A DNA stretch of 64,000 nt, taken from positions 62,001 to 126,000 of the forward strand of contig CAVNZG010000991.1 in assembly GCA_963693315.1 (NCBI GenBank), in the 5' to 3' direction. The notes under the pieces were generated by a model that worked only from the letters and a program-made list of their open reading frames with translations, was not told the DNA's origin and ran no database searches. The stretch comes from Diogma glabrata. Taxonomy: Eukaryota; Arthropoda; Insecta; Diptera; Cylindrotomidae. The position numbers and the translations under genes are program-made. Positions 21,187 to 32,880 of this stretch are shown one piece after another (position 1 is the stretch's first letter; the number at the start of each line of letters is the position of its first letter).

Positions 21187-21800
21187 ATAGTATATTGTAG
21201 GCTTTTATATTAATTTTATTATAAATATATTGGGAATAGAGCCTATTTAAAAAACAAATTAATTATTTTAAATTAAAATGTATATTTTACGTTTCGGCAA
21301 ACATCCTTTGCCATAAAATGGCAAAAAATCATCTCAAATTCTTGAGATGATATACATTAAAAAGAATCCTAATTGTTTAAACAAACAGAATGATTCGGTG
21401 TATATAGGAAATTCTTATGATAATATTATAAACAATTGATATTTTTTGCATTGAATTATTTATTTTGTGTTAATAAATTTAAAAAATTAATATTGTTGAA
21501 TATTTTACATCAGGGTATGAATTATAGTTTTTTGAATTTATTAACCATTCAACAAACAAATTTTATTATTTTTTGAAAATTAAAATTATATAAACACTAC
21601 AAAGAGTTTTTTGTTTTTGTATATATAATTTTTTCTTCAACGAATGTTGTTGATGCTGTTTGTTAATTTTAAAAAATTTTGTAAAAATTTTTTTGAAAAT
21701 GGCAAAGGATGTTTGCCGAAACGTAAAATATACATTTTAATTTAAAATAATTAATTTGTTTTTTAAATAGGCTCTATTCCCAATATATTTATAATAAAAT
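21187..21800. mobile_element. Fold-back element with ~100-bp inverted repeats
   Basis: A left repeat of about 100 bp starting at 21213 (ATTTTATTATAAATATATTG, on to TTTCGGCAAACATCCTTTGCCA) is repeated in inverse near-perfectly and ends at 21800. The inner spacer is about 390 bp. The 13-bp direct repeat ATCAATTTATTTA lies at 21174-21186 and 21799-21811. The right copy abuts the inverted repeat and the left copy lies 26 bp outside it. No coding capacity. Confidence 0.6.
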
Positions 21801-22247
21801 CAATTTATTTATGAAGATTATTTATGTTGATGCTTAAGTATAGGACGGTCGAGGTTTTGATTCCCAGAGCGACCACTATTTATTTTTTATTACATTTTGA
21901 TTATTTTTTTTAAAATAAAATAAAAATGATTCCTTTTTATCCATAAATTATTCATAAAAATTCGATTTAAGAGCATTTCAATATATCGATAGTGTAGTTT
22001 TTTTTAAATTATATAGACCCAAATATTTCAAATTTGTTCCAACAATAATAATAATGTAACTATAGTTACACAGAAATAACAATTATATATGTCAAATTCT
22101 TTTTGCCAAAACATTCTTCTGACATTTTTTGCTCTCATATCAATTTATTATTTGACATTACGTGTTTATTTGGTCAAAAAAGTGAGTTTTCGCCCTAAGA
22201 AGATTTTTTTGAATCTAGATTTTTAGCTATAGTGCAAAGCATAAAAT

Positions 22248-23683
22248 ATGGAGGGGCTGAAATCTCACAGCTCTGAGATATCAAGACTTCGGTCTGGGTA
22301 AAGGATTTTGATATAGTTTTCGGCAAAAAACTTTCACGAGGACATAGTTTTTAGTTTTGGGCAGCGATGTATATCAAACATAACTCTTTGGTAAAGTACA
22401 AGTATTTTTTATCTCTGTTTAAAAATTTATTACAAAACTAACAAGAAACATCAATACGTTGCCGGAAAATTATAATCGAAATTCCAAAAATATTGTTAAA
22501 ATAAATAAAATTAAACTTTTTCAAAATTCTTAAAATATTCTAAATATTAGAATGATATCAAATATTTAAACTTTTTCTAAATTCCGATAATATGTTAAAA
22601 ATTCTTAAAAATTCAAACTTTTCCAAAATTCTAAAAATATTGCAAAAATTAAAACTTTTTTCAAAATTCCAAAAATTATAATAAAATCAAAAATTAAAAA
22701 TTTTTCAAAATTCTAAATATATTCCAAAAATTCTTACAAAATCAAAATTTGAAACTTTTTTCAAAATTCTACATATATAAATATATATATGATATTCAAA
22801 AATTCTATTTTTTTCAAAATTCTAAAAATATTGCAAAAATTATAACAAAATCAAAAATTGAAACCTTTTTCAAAATTCCAAAAATATTCCAAAAATCAGA
22901 ATGAAATAAAATATTTAAACTTTTTCTAAATTCCAACATTAATTCAAAAATTCTTAAAATTCAAACTTTTTCCAAAATTCTAAAAATATTGCAAAAATTA
23001 TTTTAGTACAAAATCAAAAATTGAAAATTTTTTCAAAATTCCAAAAATTATAATAAAATCAAAAATTAAAAATTTTTCGAAATTCTAAAAATATTCCAAA
23101 AATTCTTACAAAATCAAATATTAAAACTTTTTCCGAAATTTTAAAAATATTGCAAAAATTATTACAAAATCAAAAATACAAACTTTTTCAAAATTCCAAA
23201 AGAAATGATTTTTTGACACACTTGACAACATTTTTTTGACAAACTTATAATGCAATAATCTAGTTTTTGATTTGACATACCAATCCCGACCATCAAGATT
23301 TCTCCAAATTTAATGTTCCTACTCGTAATCACTTAAAATGAACGTTTTTTAAGCCAAAAATATGAAAATTTGCTATTTTCGACACACATAATGATTTTTT
23401 TGACACACTTCCGGTACAGCTATCGAACACAGCGCCCTTTTGGACCTGTCCCTTGTGAATACCTATTTTTAGAAAAAAAAATTTTTGAAATCCCTGCAGC
23501 CGTTTTCCCTGCAACGTAGGTAATGACGGACGGCCGGCCGGCCTACAGACAGACACACATCTTTTTTTTTGCTTTTTTAGAATCAGCTGGTCCTAAAACG
23601 TCGAGAAATGCCAAAAAAAGTGGGGGTAAGAATTTGACTTTGAGCTCATGAATGTAATACTTAGGTCTTTCAGACCGAAGTAA
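22248..23683 (-). mobile_element. Helentron-like element, copy 2
   Basis: Read on the minus strand it starts TTACTTCGGTCTGAAAGACC at 23683 and ends CCCCTCCAT at 22248, with the same subterminal CAGACCGAAGT and 3' stem-loop as copy 1. At about 1.44 kb it is the only full-ended copy without an internal insertion. A block near the 5' end, GGAAAACGGCTGCAGGGATT (here complementary to 23492-23511), is conserved in copy 1 (GGAAAACGGCTGGAGGGATT) and in diverged form in copy 4. Confidence 0.6.
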
Positions 23684-23889
23684 TACAATAAAAAATACAT
23701 ATATCTCTCAAAATTAGTAAACAAACAAAACGCCTCGCCAAAACGCAAGAACATGTGCTGCATAAATTGACAGTTATACTACATTTACATATGTAAGCTT
23801 TTCTATTATTTTAAGTAAAATTTACGTTGAAAATTTACGTTGAATACGTAATTTTCAAACTATGAAAACGTAAATTTAAAGATGCCTTA

Positions 23890-24121
23890 AGCCGCAATTA
23901 GACTATTGCAGAACTCTGCAATATTTCTGCAATGGTATATTGTAAAATATTCATTGCAGAAAAGTTTGGCAATGAACTCATTGCAAAACATTGCATTGAC
24001 TCATTGCAATGTTTTTCAATGAGTTCATTGCCAAACTTTTCTGTAATGAATATTTTACACACTACCATTGCACGACTATTGCAGAAATATTGCAAAGTTC
24101 TGCAATAGTCTAATTGCGGCT
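23890..24121. mobile_element. 232-bp palindromic MITE with TTA duplication (Harbinger type)
   Basis: The element is an almost complete palindrome. AGCCGCAATTAGACTATTGC at the left is matched by its inverse at the right, and inner pairs around TTCATTGCAGAAAAGTTTGG extend to the centre. TTA flanks both sides (23887-23889, 24122-24124), as PIF/Harbinger elements produce. The transcript would fold into one long hairpin. Confidence 0.65.
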
Positions 24122-24518
24122 TTAGTAGAAATTACGTATCATATAAGCAATTTCCAGCATCCTTAAGTTAATCTCTCATTTGCCATGTAAATTTAACATA
24201 TTTTGACGGTTATGTTTTACAAAATTGTTAAGTAAATGTAACGACTTTTTAGGTAATTTTGTTTTCATATCTCAAAATTAACTTTCGTATGAGCTAAAAT
24301 TACAGCAATCATATGTTGATTTTACTGTTTCAGTAGTAAATTTATTTTCAAAAACTTTACAATTCAAATTTTGCTTTATTGACGTGGCACAGGTTAATAT
24401 TACTTAAATTATCAATGCTTTGCACTAGTAAATTTGAGAAAAACGTATGTTATGTTTACAATTTTGGAGTTACTATAGCGCATAAGTAACAAACGCATCG
24501 ATTTTTTTTCTGAGTGTA

Positions 24519-26519
24519 AGGGTTAAGCAACTAAGAACATTCTTATTGCATCCACGTGTTGCCAATTTGCATTTGCCAAAGTAAAAAGTGTGTTAAAAGT
24601 GTGTTTGTGGTACAAATCCTTTGTGATATGGGCAGAAAAGGCTTTAACCAATGTAAAGAATCCAAATGAATTTTTTTATTTTTAAATACTAGATATTGAC
24701 AAATAATATTAATGAATTAGCTTCTGCTGAACTTTTTACATTTTTCGAAATTTTTTCTGCACTTACTGACTAATCAAAATAAAAATGCAGATTAAATAAA
24801 AAGTTTCCAAAAATTGTTTTATCATTCATGATTGAAGATGGGACTGAAAATGGGACATCGCTACAACTGGGTAGCCTTGCAGGTGGCGTTTCTATTAAAA
24901 TTTGGTTCAAAATATTCCAAAACAACCTTGCAGAAGTTGTGGAGTATCGATCTGTAATAATAAAGATCATCTGGATATACCCTAAGGGACAGGAAAATAT
25001 TGAACCCTCACCATATCCTAAAACAATTAAAAGTAGCAGGTTGAATACAAACAATCATTTATTTCGGAGTAAAATATTAAACAGTGTAAAAATTTTGGGA
25101 TATATCAATCGTGATTGCCGCAGAATAGAAAACAACCCGAGTTATTTATTACGAATCTACATTTCTTATAAGCATTCAAACCAATCAGCTCCTCAGGATA
25201 CTGAATTTACAACTAATTTAATTTCCTTCAACTGATTATATTATTTTCGTTTATTGTCTTGAATTTCTTCGAAATAAAAGCTTATATCAGTGTCTCTAGT
25301 CGTTTTGTTTGTGATTGTAGGAAAATTTATGTATTATGCTACAAGGGATTTTCACATTTATATAATATTATTATTAAATTTAATTTAGAAGATTATTTGA
25401 AAACTGAATAAAATATAAAATATATTATATTGATCAATCGATTTTAGATTCATTAATTATTTTATTATTTTAAAATTATTTAACGTATAAATTATATCAA
25501 AACATATAGTTTGGAGCTAAATGCTGTTTATTGTAGAAAATCGTTTCAATTAAAATAGTTTTAATTACGTTTTCTTTTAATTTAAATACATTAAAGTTTT
25601 AGAAAAAGACTGCAGGACATTTAGATTATTGTGACAGTTTAAGCAATTGAAGAAAAAAATAATTTAAGAGCATTATACAAATTTCAAAAACAAAGGTGTA
25701 AGGCTGTCATTATCTCTTAATCCAATAACATAAACATCAAATCGTAAAATCTTCTAACTTCATGAAAGCATAATCTATCACTTCCTTCCATTCTCATCTT
25801 GATAAAACTTTTTTGAATAAGAGATATTCTATTACTATGATGGAAGTTGAACATTCACATATACTTAACGCATCATATTTTTAACTGAAAATTAGAGTTG
25901 ATGGAAAAGCAAGGAAAACAAAAATATAGAATGACAAGAATGAATTTGTATTATTTTATTATTATTTTTTCGTGAAAATGAAAAGATTTTTCCTGCTTAA
26001 TAAATTGAGAGGGAATGAAAATTTTTCGGTTGGTGATCTCTTATAAGGTAATTTGTCATAGTTGTTTTTGATATATTTTATTTTTTCGAGAGTAAAATAT
26101 ATAATCACAATAATTTAATCAAAAATGATAAGATATGAGTGAAATGTAGATTTATAGTTTCTGTCTATGTTTTTGTTTTGTGGAGTTATATGCTAGTCTG
26201 TTTCCAAGTTATAATACGGTGATCTTGTTCTAATGTTTCTAAACTTAACGAGATATTACATGAATTTGGCTCATTGGTGATTGCAATTTTCCACATTGAC
26301 TGATTGAATTTTCATTTTAATCTTTGTTTTTATTTTGCTGTTATTTATTTGGTTATGAACTTTTTGGAGCACTTATCATTAAACAAGTTGATAAATATGC
26401 TTAAGTGAGGCGCTTAACACACCAGATTGATAAAATTTTTATTGAACATGTTATATCAAACTTAATTTGTAGGTTCCTCTGTAACATCTCTATTATTAAA
26501 TCGTTTAAATGTCTAATAA
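24519..26519. other. Unrecognised stretch with an overlapping ORF pair
   Basis: A 135-codon frame on the plus strand (24828-25235) and a 94-codon frame on the minus strand (25054-24770) overlap. Neither resembles a family I know. The minus frame begins with a hydrophobic run (NLLLLIVLGYG). The rest is AT-rich and without support for a gene. Confidence 0.3.
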
Positions 26520-26617
26520 AATAGTACATTATGATGTAAGGACGTAAGGTTAAAGATTTTGACCGTGCATAGAGTTTGAAAAGTCCAAAATAGCTTACGT
26601 CTGTACGTCATATACTA
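26520..26617. repeat. MITE copy 3 (shortened centre)
   Basis: It has the same inverted ends as copies 1 and 2 (AATAGTACATTATGATG and CATATACTATTTTG), with GGACGTAAG/CTTACGTC inside. The central GC-rich inverted pair is missing. It is followed by ATTCGCC and AGCAAAATATTTT, as are the other copies. Confidence 0.5.
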
Positions 26618-26704
26618 TTTTGTATTCGCCGCTAGCAAAATATTTTAAAAAATTGTTTATTCTAAATCAAAGTTATAATTTTGATTTGAAAAAATTTTGA
26701 ATTA

Positions 26705-28365
26705 TAAAAATAGGTACACTCAATGGTAAGAGCCGAAAGGACGATGTGTTCGATAACTGTACCGGAAGTGTGTCAAAAAATCGTCAAGTATGTCAAAACA
26801 AGGAAATATGCATATTTTTTGCTTAAAAAACGTTCATTTTAAGTGATAATGAGTAGGAACAAAGAATGTGGGAGATTATTGCATTATAACTTTGTCAAGT
26901 CAAAAAAATGTTGTCAAGTGTGTCAAAAGAAAGATTTTTATTTATTATTTTACCCAATTTTTCGGAAATAAATAAAATTAATTATTTGTTTGACATAAAA
27001 TTTTATTATTATTATTGAGAATTATGGCACTATAAGTTTGTCAAAAAAATGTTGTCAAGTGTGTCAAAAGAAAGATTTTTATTTATTTTTTACCCAATTT
27101 TTCGGAAAAATAAAATTAATTATTTGAAATTTTATTATTATTATTGAGAATTATAACTTAGTTAAAAAAATAATGTCAAGTGTGTCAAAAGAATGATTTC
27201 ATTTAATGTTTTAGATAATTTTTTTGGAAAAGAAAATTTAGCTCTTTCTTTACGTAAATATAGTTGAACATGGATATTTTTGAATTTGTTATAGTTTTTG
27301 AAATATTTTTGGAATTTTGAAAAAAGTTTCAATTTTTGATATTGTTATAATTTTTGCAATATTTTTAGAATTTTGGAAAAAGTTTGAATTTTTGAATTTT
27401 TAAGAATTTTTGGAATATTATTAAAATTAAGAACAAGTTTAAATTTTTGATTTTATTCTAATTTTTTATATATATTTAGAATTTTGAAAAATTTTAAACT
27501 TTTGATTTTATTATAATTTTTATAATTTTGGAAAAAGTTTCAATTTTTGCTATTGTTATAATTTTTGCAATATTTTTAGAGTTCTGGAAAAAGTTTGAAT
27601 TTTTGAATTTTTAAGAATTTTTGGAATATTATTAGAATTAAAAAAAAGTTTAAATTTTTGATTTTATTCTAATTTTTGAAATATTTTTAGAATTTAAAAA
27701 AAAAATAGAATTTTTGAATTTTATATGTATTTCTAGAATTTTGAAAAATTTTCAATTTTTGATTTTGTAAGAATTTTTGGAATATTTTTAGAATTTTGAA
27801 AAATTTTAAAATTTTGGTTTTATTATAATTTTTACAATTTCGGTAAAATTTACAATTTTTGTTTTTGTTATAATTTTTGCAATATTTTTAGAATTTTTGA
27901 AAAAAGTTTTTAATCTTTGATTGTGTAATAATTTTTGAAATATTTTTAGAATTTTGTTTGAAAAAAATTTGAATTTTTGATTTTATTTAATTTTTACAAT
28001 ATTTTTGGAATTTTGAAAGAAATATGAATTTGTGATTTTGTGATTTTGTAATATTTTGTCGAAACGCTAAATGGAGAGGTTTTTAGTAGTTTGCTGATTG
28101 TATAATCTTTTCACTAAATTATGTTAATATATGATCTGTTATAATTTTCCGACACGGTATTAATGTTTCGTGTTAGTTTTGTAATACATATCTAAACAGA
28201 GATAAAAAATACATGTACTTTAACAAAAAGTTATGTTTGATATACATCGCTGCCTAAAACTAAAAACCATGTCCTCATAAAAGTTTTTTGCCGAAAACTA
28301 TATCAAAATCCTTAACCCAGACCGAAGTCTTGATATCTCAGAGCTTTAGATTTCAGCCCCTCCAT
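26705..28365 (+). mobile_element. Helentron-like element, copy 3, 5'-truncated
   Basis: The 3' end is intact (GACCGAAGTCTTGATATCTC, then CAGCCCCTCCAT). The 5' end begins only at the AAAAATAGG block, just past the MITE's trailing sequence, so the ACTTCGGTCTG terminus is absent. The core contains the same AT-rich tandem units (about 27290-28020) and the direct block TTGTCAAGTGTGTCAAAAGA repeated upstream of it. Confidence 0.55.
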
Positions 28366-29195
28366 AATATCAATTTAGTTTTTGTCTGGAAATTCCTGAT
28401 ATATTTAAAACCACGTAAATTATTTTATGTAGATAAATAATAATATTTTTGTAAATAAATAACAAACACTATTAGAAAAAGTAGGCAAACTAAAACTATT
28501 TTTCGAGAAGAAGTTAGCCTCGCCATTTTGAAAAATAAAAAATGAAGGTTGTGTATGGCTGCTATGGATTTTAAATTTTTTCGGAAACACTTTTACGCAA
28601 GCATTATTTATTCTTAAAGAAATCAATGTTTTCACTAATGATAAAAATGGCATCTGGTATCGGATAGAATAAACGGTTATTAATACACGAGCATTAACTG
28701 GAATACGTATTTCGTATGGTATAGCGAGTATATTAATAACATTTACATGAAAGTGGCATACGCTATTTGTCTACACCCGCTACATAACGAAGAACGAAAA
28801 CTACAACGAAAATTTCAATTTCCAAATTTTAAATTTTAAAGTTCAATTTTTTTTCCCATACGAAAATTTCAACAAACATCAAATGCATAGCATGTTTGAT
28901 TGAAAAACTATGGGTTTCTTTCTGTTGATTAAAAATCTGTATTGTAATAAAATCTGTATCGAAATGAATATCATTATAAAACGGATTTTGGTCATATAAA
29001 GGTATTTTTATAGTACGGGTGTAGAAAAAATATATTTTCGAAAAATCGTTGTAGCGTGCCATATATATGTACAAAACAGCACAACCTTTCCCTTTCGTTC
29101 TGTTAGAAATTGGTGGGTGTGACTTAAACACAAAAATCATTTTAACGTGTCTAAATTTGTTTTTTGTGGTATGGAATATTTGTAGATATTTGTAG
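28366..29195. other. Unrecognised stretch with two minus-strand ORFs
   Basis: Frames of 77 codons (28653-28420) and 103 codons (29140-28829) are open on the minus strand. I recognise neither, and both are rich in Phe, Ile and Lys, as expected of chance frames in AT-rich DNA. The stretch ends at the target duplication of the gypsy element. Confidence 0.3.
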
Positions 29196-29199
29196 AGTA

Positions 29200-29629
29200 T
29201 GTTGTAAATGAATAGATTGCAAAGAATTCGTATAGTATTATCATACTATTAAAATTATCATACTATTAAAATTATTATACTATTAGAATTATTGTACTAT
29301 AAATATTGTCATACTATTAAAATTATTATACTACAGGAATTATTATACTATTTGAATTATTATGCTATAAAATAATTGTACAATAAAATTAAGGTTACTT
29401 TTTGTAGCATGATCTATTACCTAATTTTTAAAGTAAACATTTATATAAAAAAGATAATAAATAAATTCAGGCAGTCAACTCTAGGTTGAGCAGTGAGCTA
29501 CACTAAAAGCTAATAAACCAAAAATAGAGCTAAATAAAAATTGAATTAATTAAATTAAATAGTGAGTTTGTACTTTTTGGTAGCGCTACGATCAGAAGCA
29601 GAACAGCAGCTCCGGAGGTAATTATAACA
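29200..29629 (+). repeat. 5' LTR (430 bp) with ~18-bp tandem repeats
   Basis: About eight direct repeats of the type ATCATACTATTAAAATT lie at about 29235-29375, close to the LTR start. A primer-site-like TTTTGGTGACAGCGGTGGGA follows at 29630. The LTR ends in AATTATAACA. Confidence 0.8.
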
Positions 29630-30296
29630 TTTTGGTGACAGCGGTGGGATAGATTGGAATTAATTACCGATGGAGTCATAAATCTTGAAGAAAAACAAAA
29701 ATGCTCAACACAGCAATTATCAAAATCGCAAAGAAAAAGCTACATTACGAAATTCACTAATGGCGGATATGAACATATAAAACCAAACCTTTTCTTCAGA
29801 GCAACAATCTTGAACCGGTTTCATCAATAAATTACTTAAATGCAAAAACAAAATCATCTACATTAAAAAATTAGCTAATGGCGGACGGAAATCAACCTAT
29901 AAGACAAAAGTTTTTATTCACGGCAACAATCTGGAAATTGATAGCATCAATACAATTATCAAAAATACAACACAAATCATCTGCATTATGAAATTAAATT
30001 GAATTAATGGCGGAAAACAACAAAAAGAAGTGATAACGGCAACACCTATAAGTTGGTCACACAGAGCAGCAGTATGAGTTGGTTGTAAAACCTGCCATTT
30101 CGATTTAATCAAGTATATTATATATATTTTTGTTCAGTCGTAGTGTCTTAAAATTTATTATAAAAAAAAAGAATGAATATCAAATTATTAAATTAATTTA
30201 ATAGTGTTTATTATTTAAGATTTAAAAAGAAAAAAATAATAAGAAATTATAAAAAAAAAATATATTTGTTGTGCTGTAGTGATAGTGAGAGTAAAA

Positions 30297-30318
30297 CGGT
30301 TCACATGCACGTGAACCG
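30297..30318 (+). promoter_or_regulatory. Leader hairpin CGGTTCAC-ATGCAC-GTGAACCG
   Basis: An 8-bp perfect stem with a 6-base loop sits in an otherwise AT-rich retroelement leader between the LTR and gag. It stands out in base composition. Structured leaders of retroelements can serve in RNA packaging or dimer formation, but nothing here proves that role. Confidence 0.3.
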
Positions 30319-30876
30319 GTGTTCATAAGTAAATAAGTAAGAATTTAAAAAAAAATGAAATTTTGGTTACTAATAAGAATATGTTATTAAATAGAAATCT
30401 CAAAAAATAGTAAATTTAAGAAAAAAATTTATAGTGACGTAAGTTGTATAATAGTGTATCCTGGTTAACTAAGGAGAAACAGGTATTGTTATTTTATTTA
30501 TAATCATTTCCTAGTTTGATAATAAAAATCATTAGCCTTGTAAATGTAATTGAATTGAATTCTTATACAATTGTTTGATGTAAAAAAAAAGATTTTACTA
30601 CGGTAAATCGTTTGTAATATTAAATTTTTTTGCACTGGTATTTCTACACAAACGGTTAAGAATAAATTAGTGTTTTGTAACAAAAAGGAAGGAAACCAGA
30701 ATTATTTCGATGCAAAATTGAATTATAAAATTTTGTTTAGCATTTTCATTCGGTACAGAGATCATTTTAAGTTTTGAATAGAGGTGATATACATTATTTG
30801 AGTTGTGTGTATATAAATTTTAGCAAATTGTGTGGACAGGATTGGTAGTTAAGTTGTATAGTTTAGTTTTTGGTTT

Positions 30877-31839
30877 ATGTCCGAAGATAAGGATTTTTAT
30901 CTTTTACGTAGTGGTAGAGTAAAGTCAGTCCCTCATACATTAGTTGACTCAAATAATACGGCATTGTCAAGCAAAAATTTGTTAAGTTCGATCGCAGAAG
31001 AGGTTGAAGTCACGGTAGATAGTTGTGCGTCGACAAATACAACTTGCGAAATGTCTGAGTTAAATTTAGAGTTAGCTCTTAAACTCATACCAGAGTATGA
31101 CGGTAAAATTGGTAGTAGTACTAGTCTGGAAAAATTTATTGCTTGTTGTGAAATAGTGGTAAAATCTTTGAAGGTGGCACTCATGCCTGAATTTTTAAAT
31201 ATTATGCATGTGAAATTATCAGGGAAAGCCTACGATGAAACTCTGAAGCTCCATACGTATGATAGTTGAACCGTTTTAAAAAATGATTTGAGAACTTGTT
31301 TTGCGGATACGAGATCTAGTGACTATTTGCAAGTGGAGCTGGTTAACGTAAGGCAAGGTCAAAATGAAGATGTTCGAACTTTTTCTAGCAGAGTCGAAAG
31401 AATATTGGCGGAGCTCAACGATACTTCTATTACGAATTTACCAAGCTCAAGTGCTGATTGTTTAGATACAGTGCGATACATTAATGGTAAGACAGCGCTA
31501 AATGCTTTTCAGGAAGGCTTGCGAGTGCCGATTAGAATAATTGTTAAAGCGTGTCGATTTAAAACGTTGAAAGAGGCCATGTCAAAAGCTTACGAAGAAG
31601 AAATTCTAATTAGTAAACGACAACCCGTGTTAAAAACAAATTCCAATATTGATGTTTTGCGGTGTCAGATTTGTAGAAAGCCAGGTCATAATGCATCGGT
31701 TTGTTTTAATCGTTACGGTGGAAATTTTATGCCAAATAGATCTGTTTCTAATAGGCTACCTCAGCCTGTTTGTGCTAGTCCTTTTCGAACTACTCAACAA
31801 GGTCGTCCTGTTCTGAATAAATGCCGATATGATACGTAG
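30877..31839 (+). pseudogene. gag of the gypsy element, one TGA stop
   Basis: From the ATG at 30877 the frame encodes a Gag-like protein with a capsid segment around IPEYDGKI and LEKFIACCEI, then a CCHC knuckle CQICRKPGHNASVC near 31667-31708. A single in-frame TGA at 31267-31269 separates 130 and 183 codons of the same frame, and in context (DS-stop-TVLKND) it stands where Trp would fit. The 3' part shifts frame near 31825 into a short continuation ending near 31972. The gene is preceded by the long leader and followed by the protease frame. Confidence 0.75.
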
Positions 31840-32022
31840 TCACAACGACAACCAGATAGTTAAGGAGGGTAATCCAAGTAATCAAGCGGAAAACACGGAA
31901 AAGCTCGAGCAGAATATGCGGAACACCCCTGTTCGAGTTTCAAAGCTATTAGAGGGTGTTCAAACTCCGTAAATAATGCCAAGGGTGATATTCATCCAAA
32001 TAATTATAAACCTAGTGTTAAC

Positions 32023-32880
32023 GTGTTTGATAGTGATGTAACGATAACTAAATATAGTTCTTCAAATATTTTGGACAGTGAGCAATTTCACGAGTCTTTA
32101 AAAGAAAAAAATTATTCAATAAAAAAGTTTACAGGGGTAAGGAAAACATTTGAATGTAGCGTCGTACTCAAACTCGATGTACAAAGTAGAGAAAATCTCA
32201 AATTCTTAGTCGATACAGGTGCGGAGGTTAGTTTGATAAAGTTAGGGTGTATTGCTGCTGAAGCTTTATGTTATCCTAATTCTAAATGCGTGCTTACGTT
32301 TATTTCAGCAGAAACTATCCCTACTCTAGCTTTATGTTATCCAATCATTAATATTAACGATTCCTATGGCGTTATTCATCCATTTTATATAGTGAGCGAT
32401 GATTTTCCAATAACTTGCGAGGGCATAGTTGGGAAAGACTTTCTAATTAAACAATCATGTAAGATAGATTTTTCAAAAGAAATCTTAGAAATTCCAACAC
32501 GAGGTGCATCTTCTCAAAATAGCACTGCTATTCTTAAATTAACTACTATACCCTCTGATTCCCGAATACCTTCTCGTTCAGAAAAAGTCTTGGAGTTAAA
32601 AGTTGATTTGCCAGATGGTGAATATATTTGTCCATCGCATGAAATTTTATCAGGTGTTCACGTGTGTGGAGCATTAATAAAAGTGAAGTCGAACTTTGCC
32701 AATTTTATTATACTCAATACTAATGACAATCCTGTAGATATTAATTTTCACGTGATTGATGAGAGTAAGATACAAGACCGTCGAGCTTTTATGATTAACA
32801 GTTTTCATTGGAGCAACCCTGTAGATAAAAGATTGGAGTATTTGGAGAATGAAATGGATGGACACCTCTCATTTGAATAA
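32023..32880 (+). pseudogene. Aspartic protease region of pol
   Basis: A 285-codon frame, open further upstream to about 31970, contains the retropepsin motif FLVDTGAEVSLI with catalytic Asp64 (32212-32214). A flap-to-core segment and the late motif GIVGKDFL follow. It processes the Gag-Pol polyprotein. The frame ends at 32880 and the RT frame starts upstream of that, at 32849, in another frame. Because the sequence before and after is continuous in homology, one base was gained or lost near 32855-32870. A programmed shift is less likely at this position inside pol. Confidence 0.75.

Larger units (their letters stand above)
20562..24516. mobile_element. TA-flanked Tc1/mariner-type non-autonomous element, composite
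   Basis: The terminal inverted repeats are CACTCAGAAAAAAAGAT (20562) and, from the right end inward, CACTCAGAAAAAAAATCGAT. Both ends are flanked by TA (20560-20561, 24517-24518). A TA target duplication with CA-starting TIRs is the Tc1/mariner mark. Nested inside are a fold-back insert (about 21187-21800), a Helentron-like copy (22248-23683) and a TTA-flanked MITE (23890-24121), leaving about 1.7 kb of its own sequence without a transposase. A tRNA-like B-box resemblance (GGTTTTGATTCCC near 21854) is weak. Confidence 0.6.

Noticed and set aside
21830..21890. tRNA gene suggested by GGTTTTGATTCCC
   Set aside because: No pairing acceptor stem or good A box was found. At most it is a SINE trace.
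24770..25235. Overlapping ORFs as a host gene
   Set aside because: No recognisable domain and no convincing splice sites. Overlap on both strands suggests chance.
29235..29375. CRISPR-like spaced repeats
   Set aside because: The units are contiguous, AT-rich and inside an LTR, and there are no unique spacers or cas genes.
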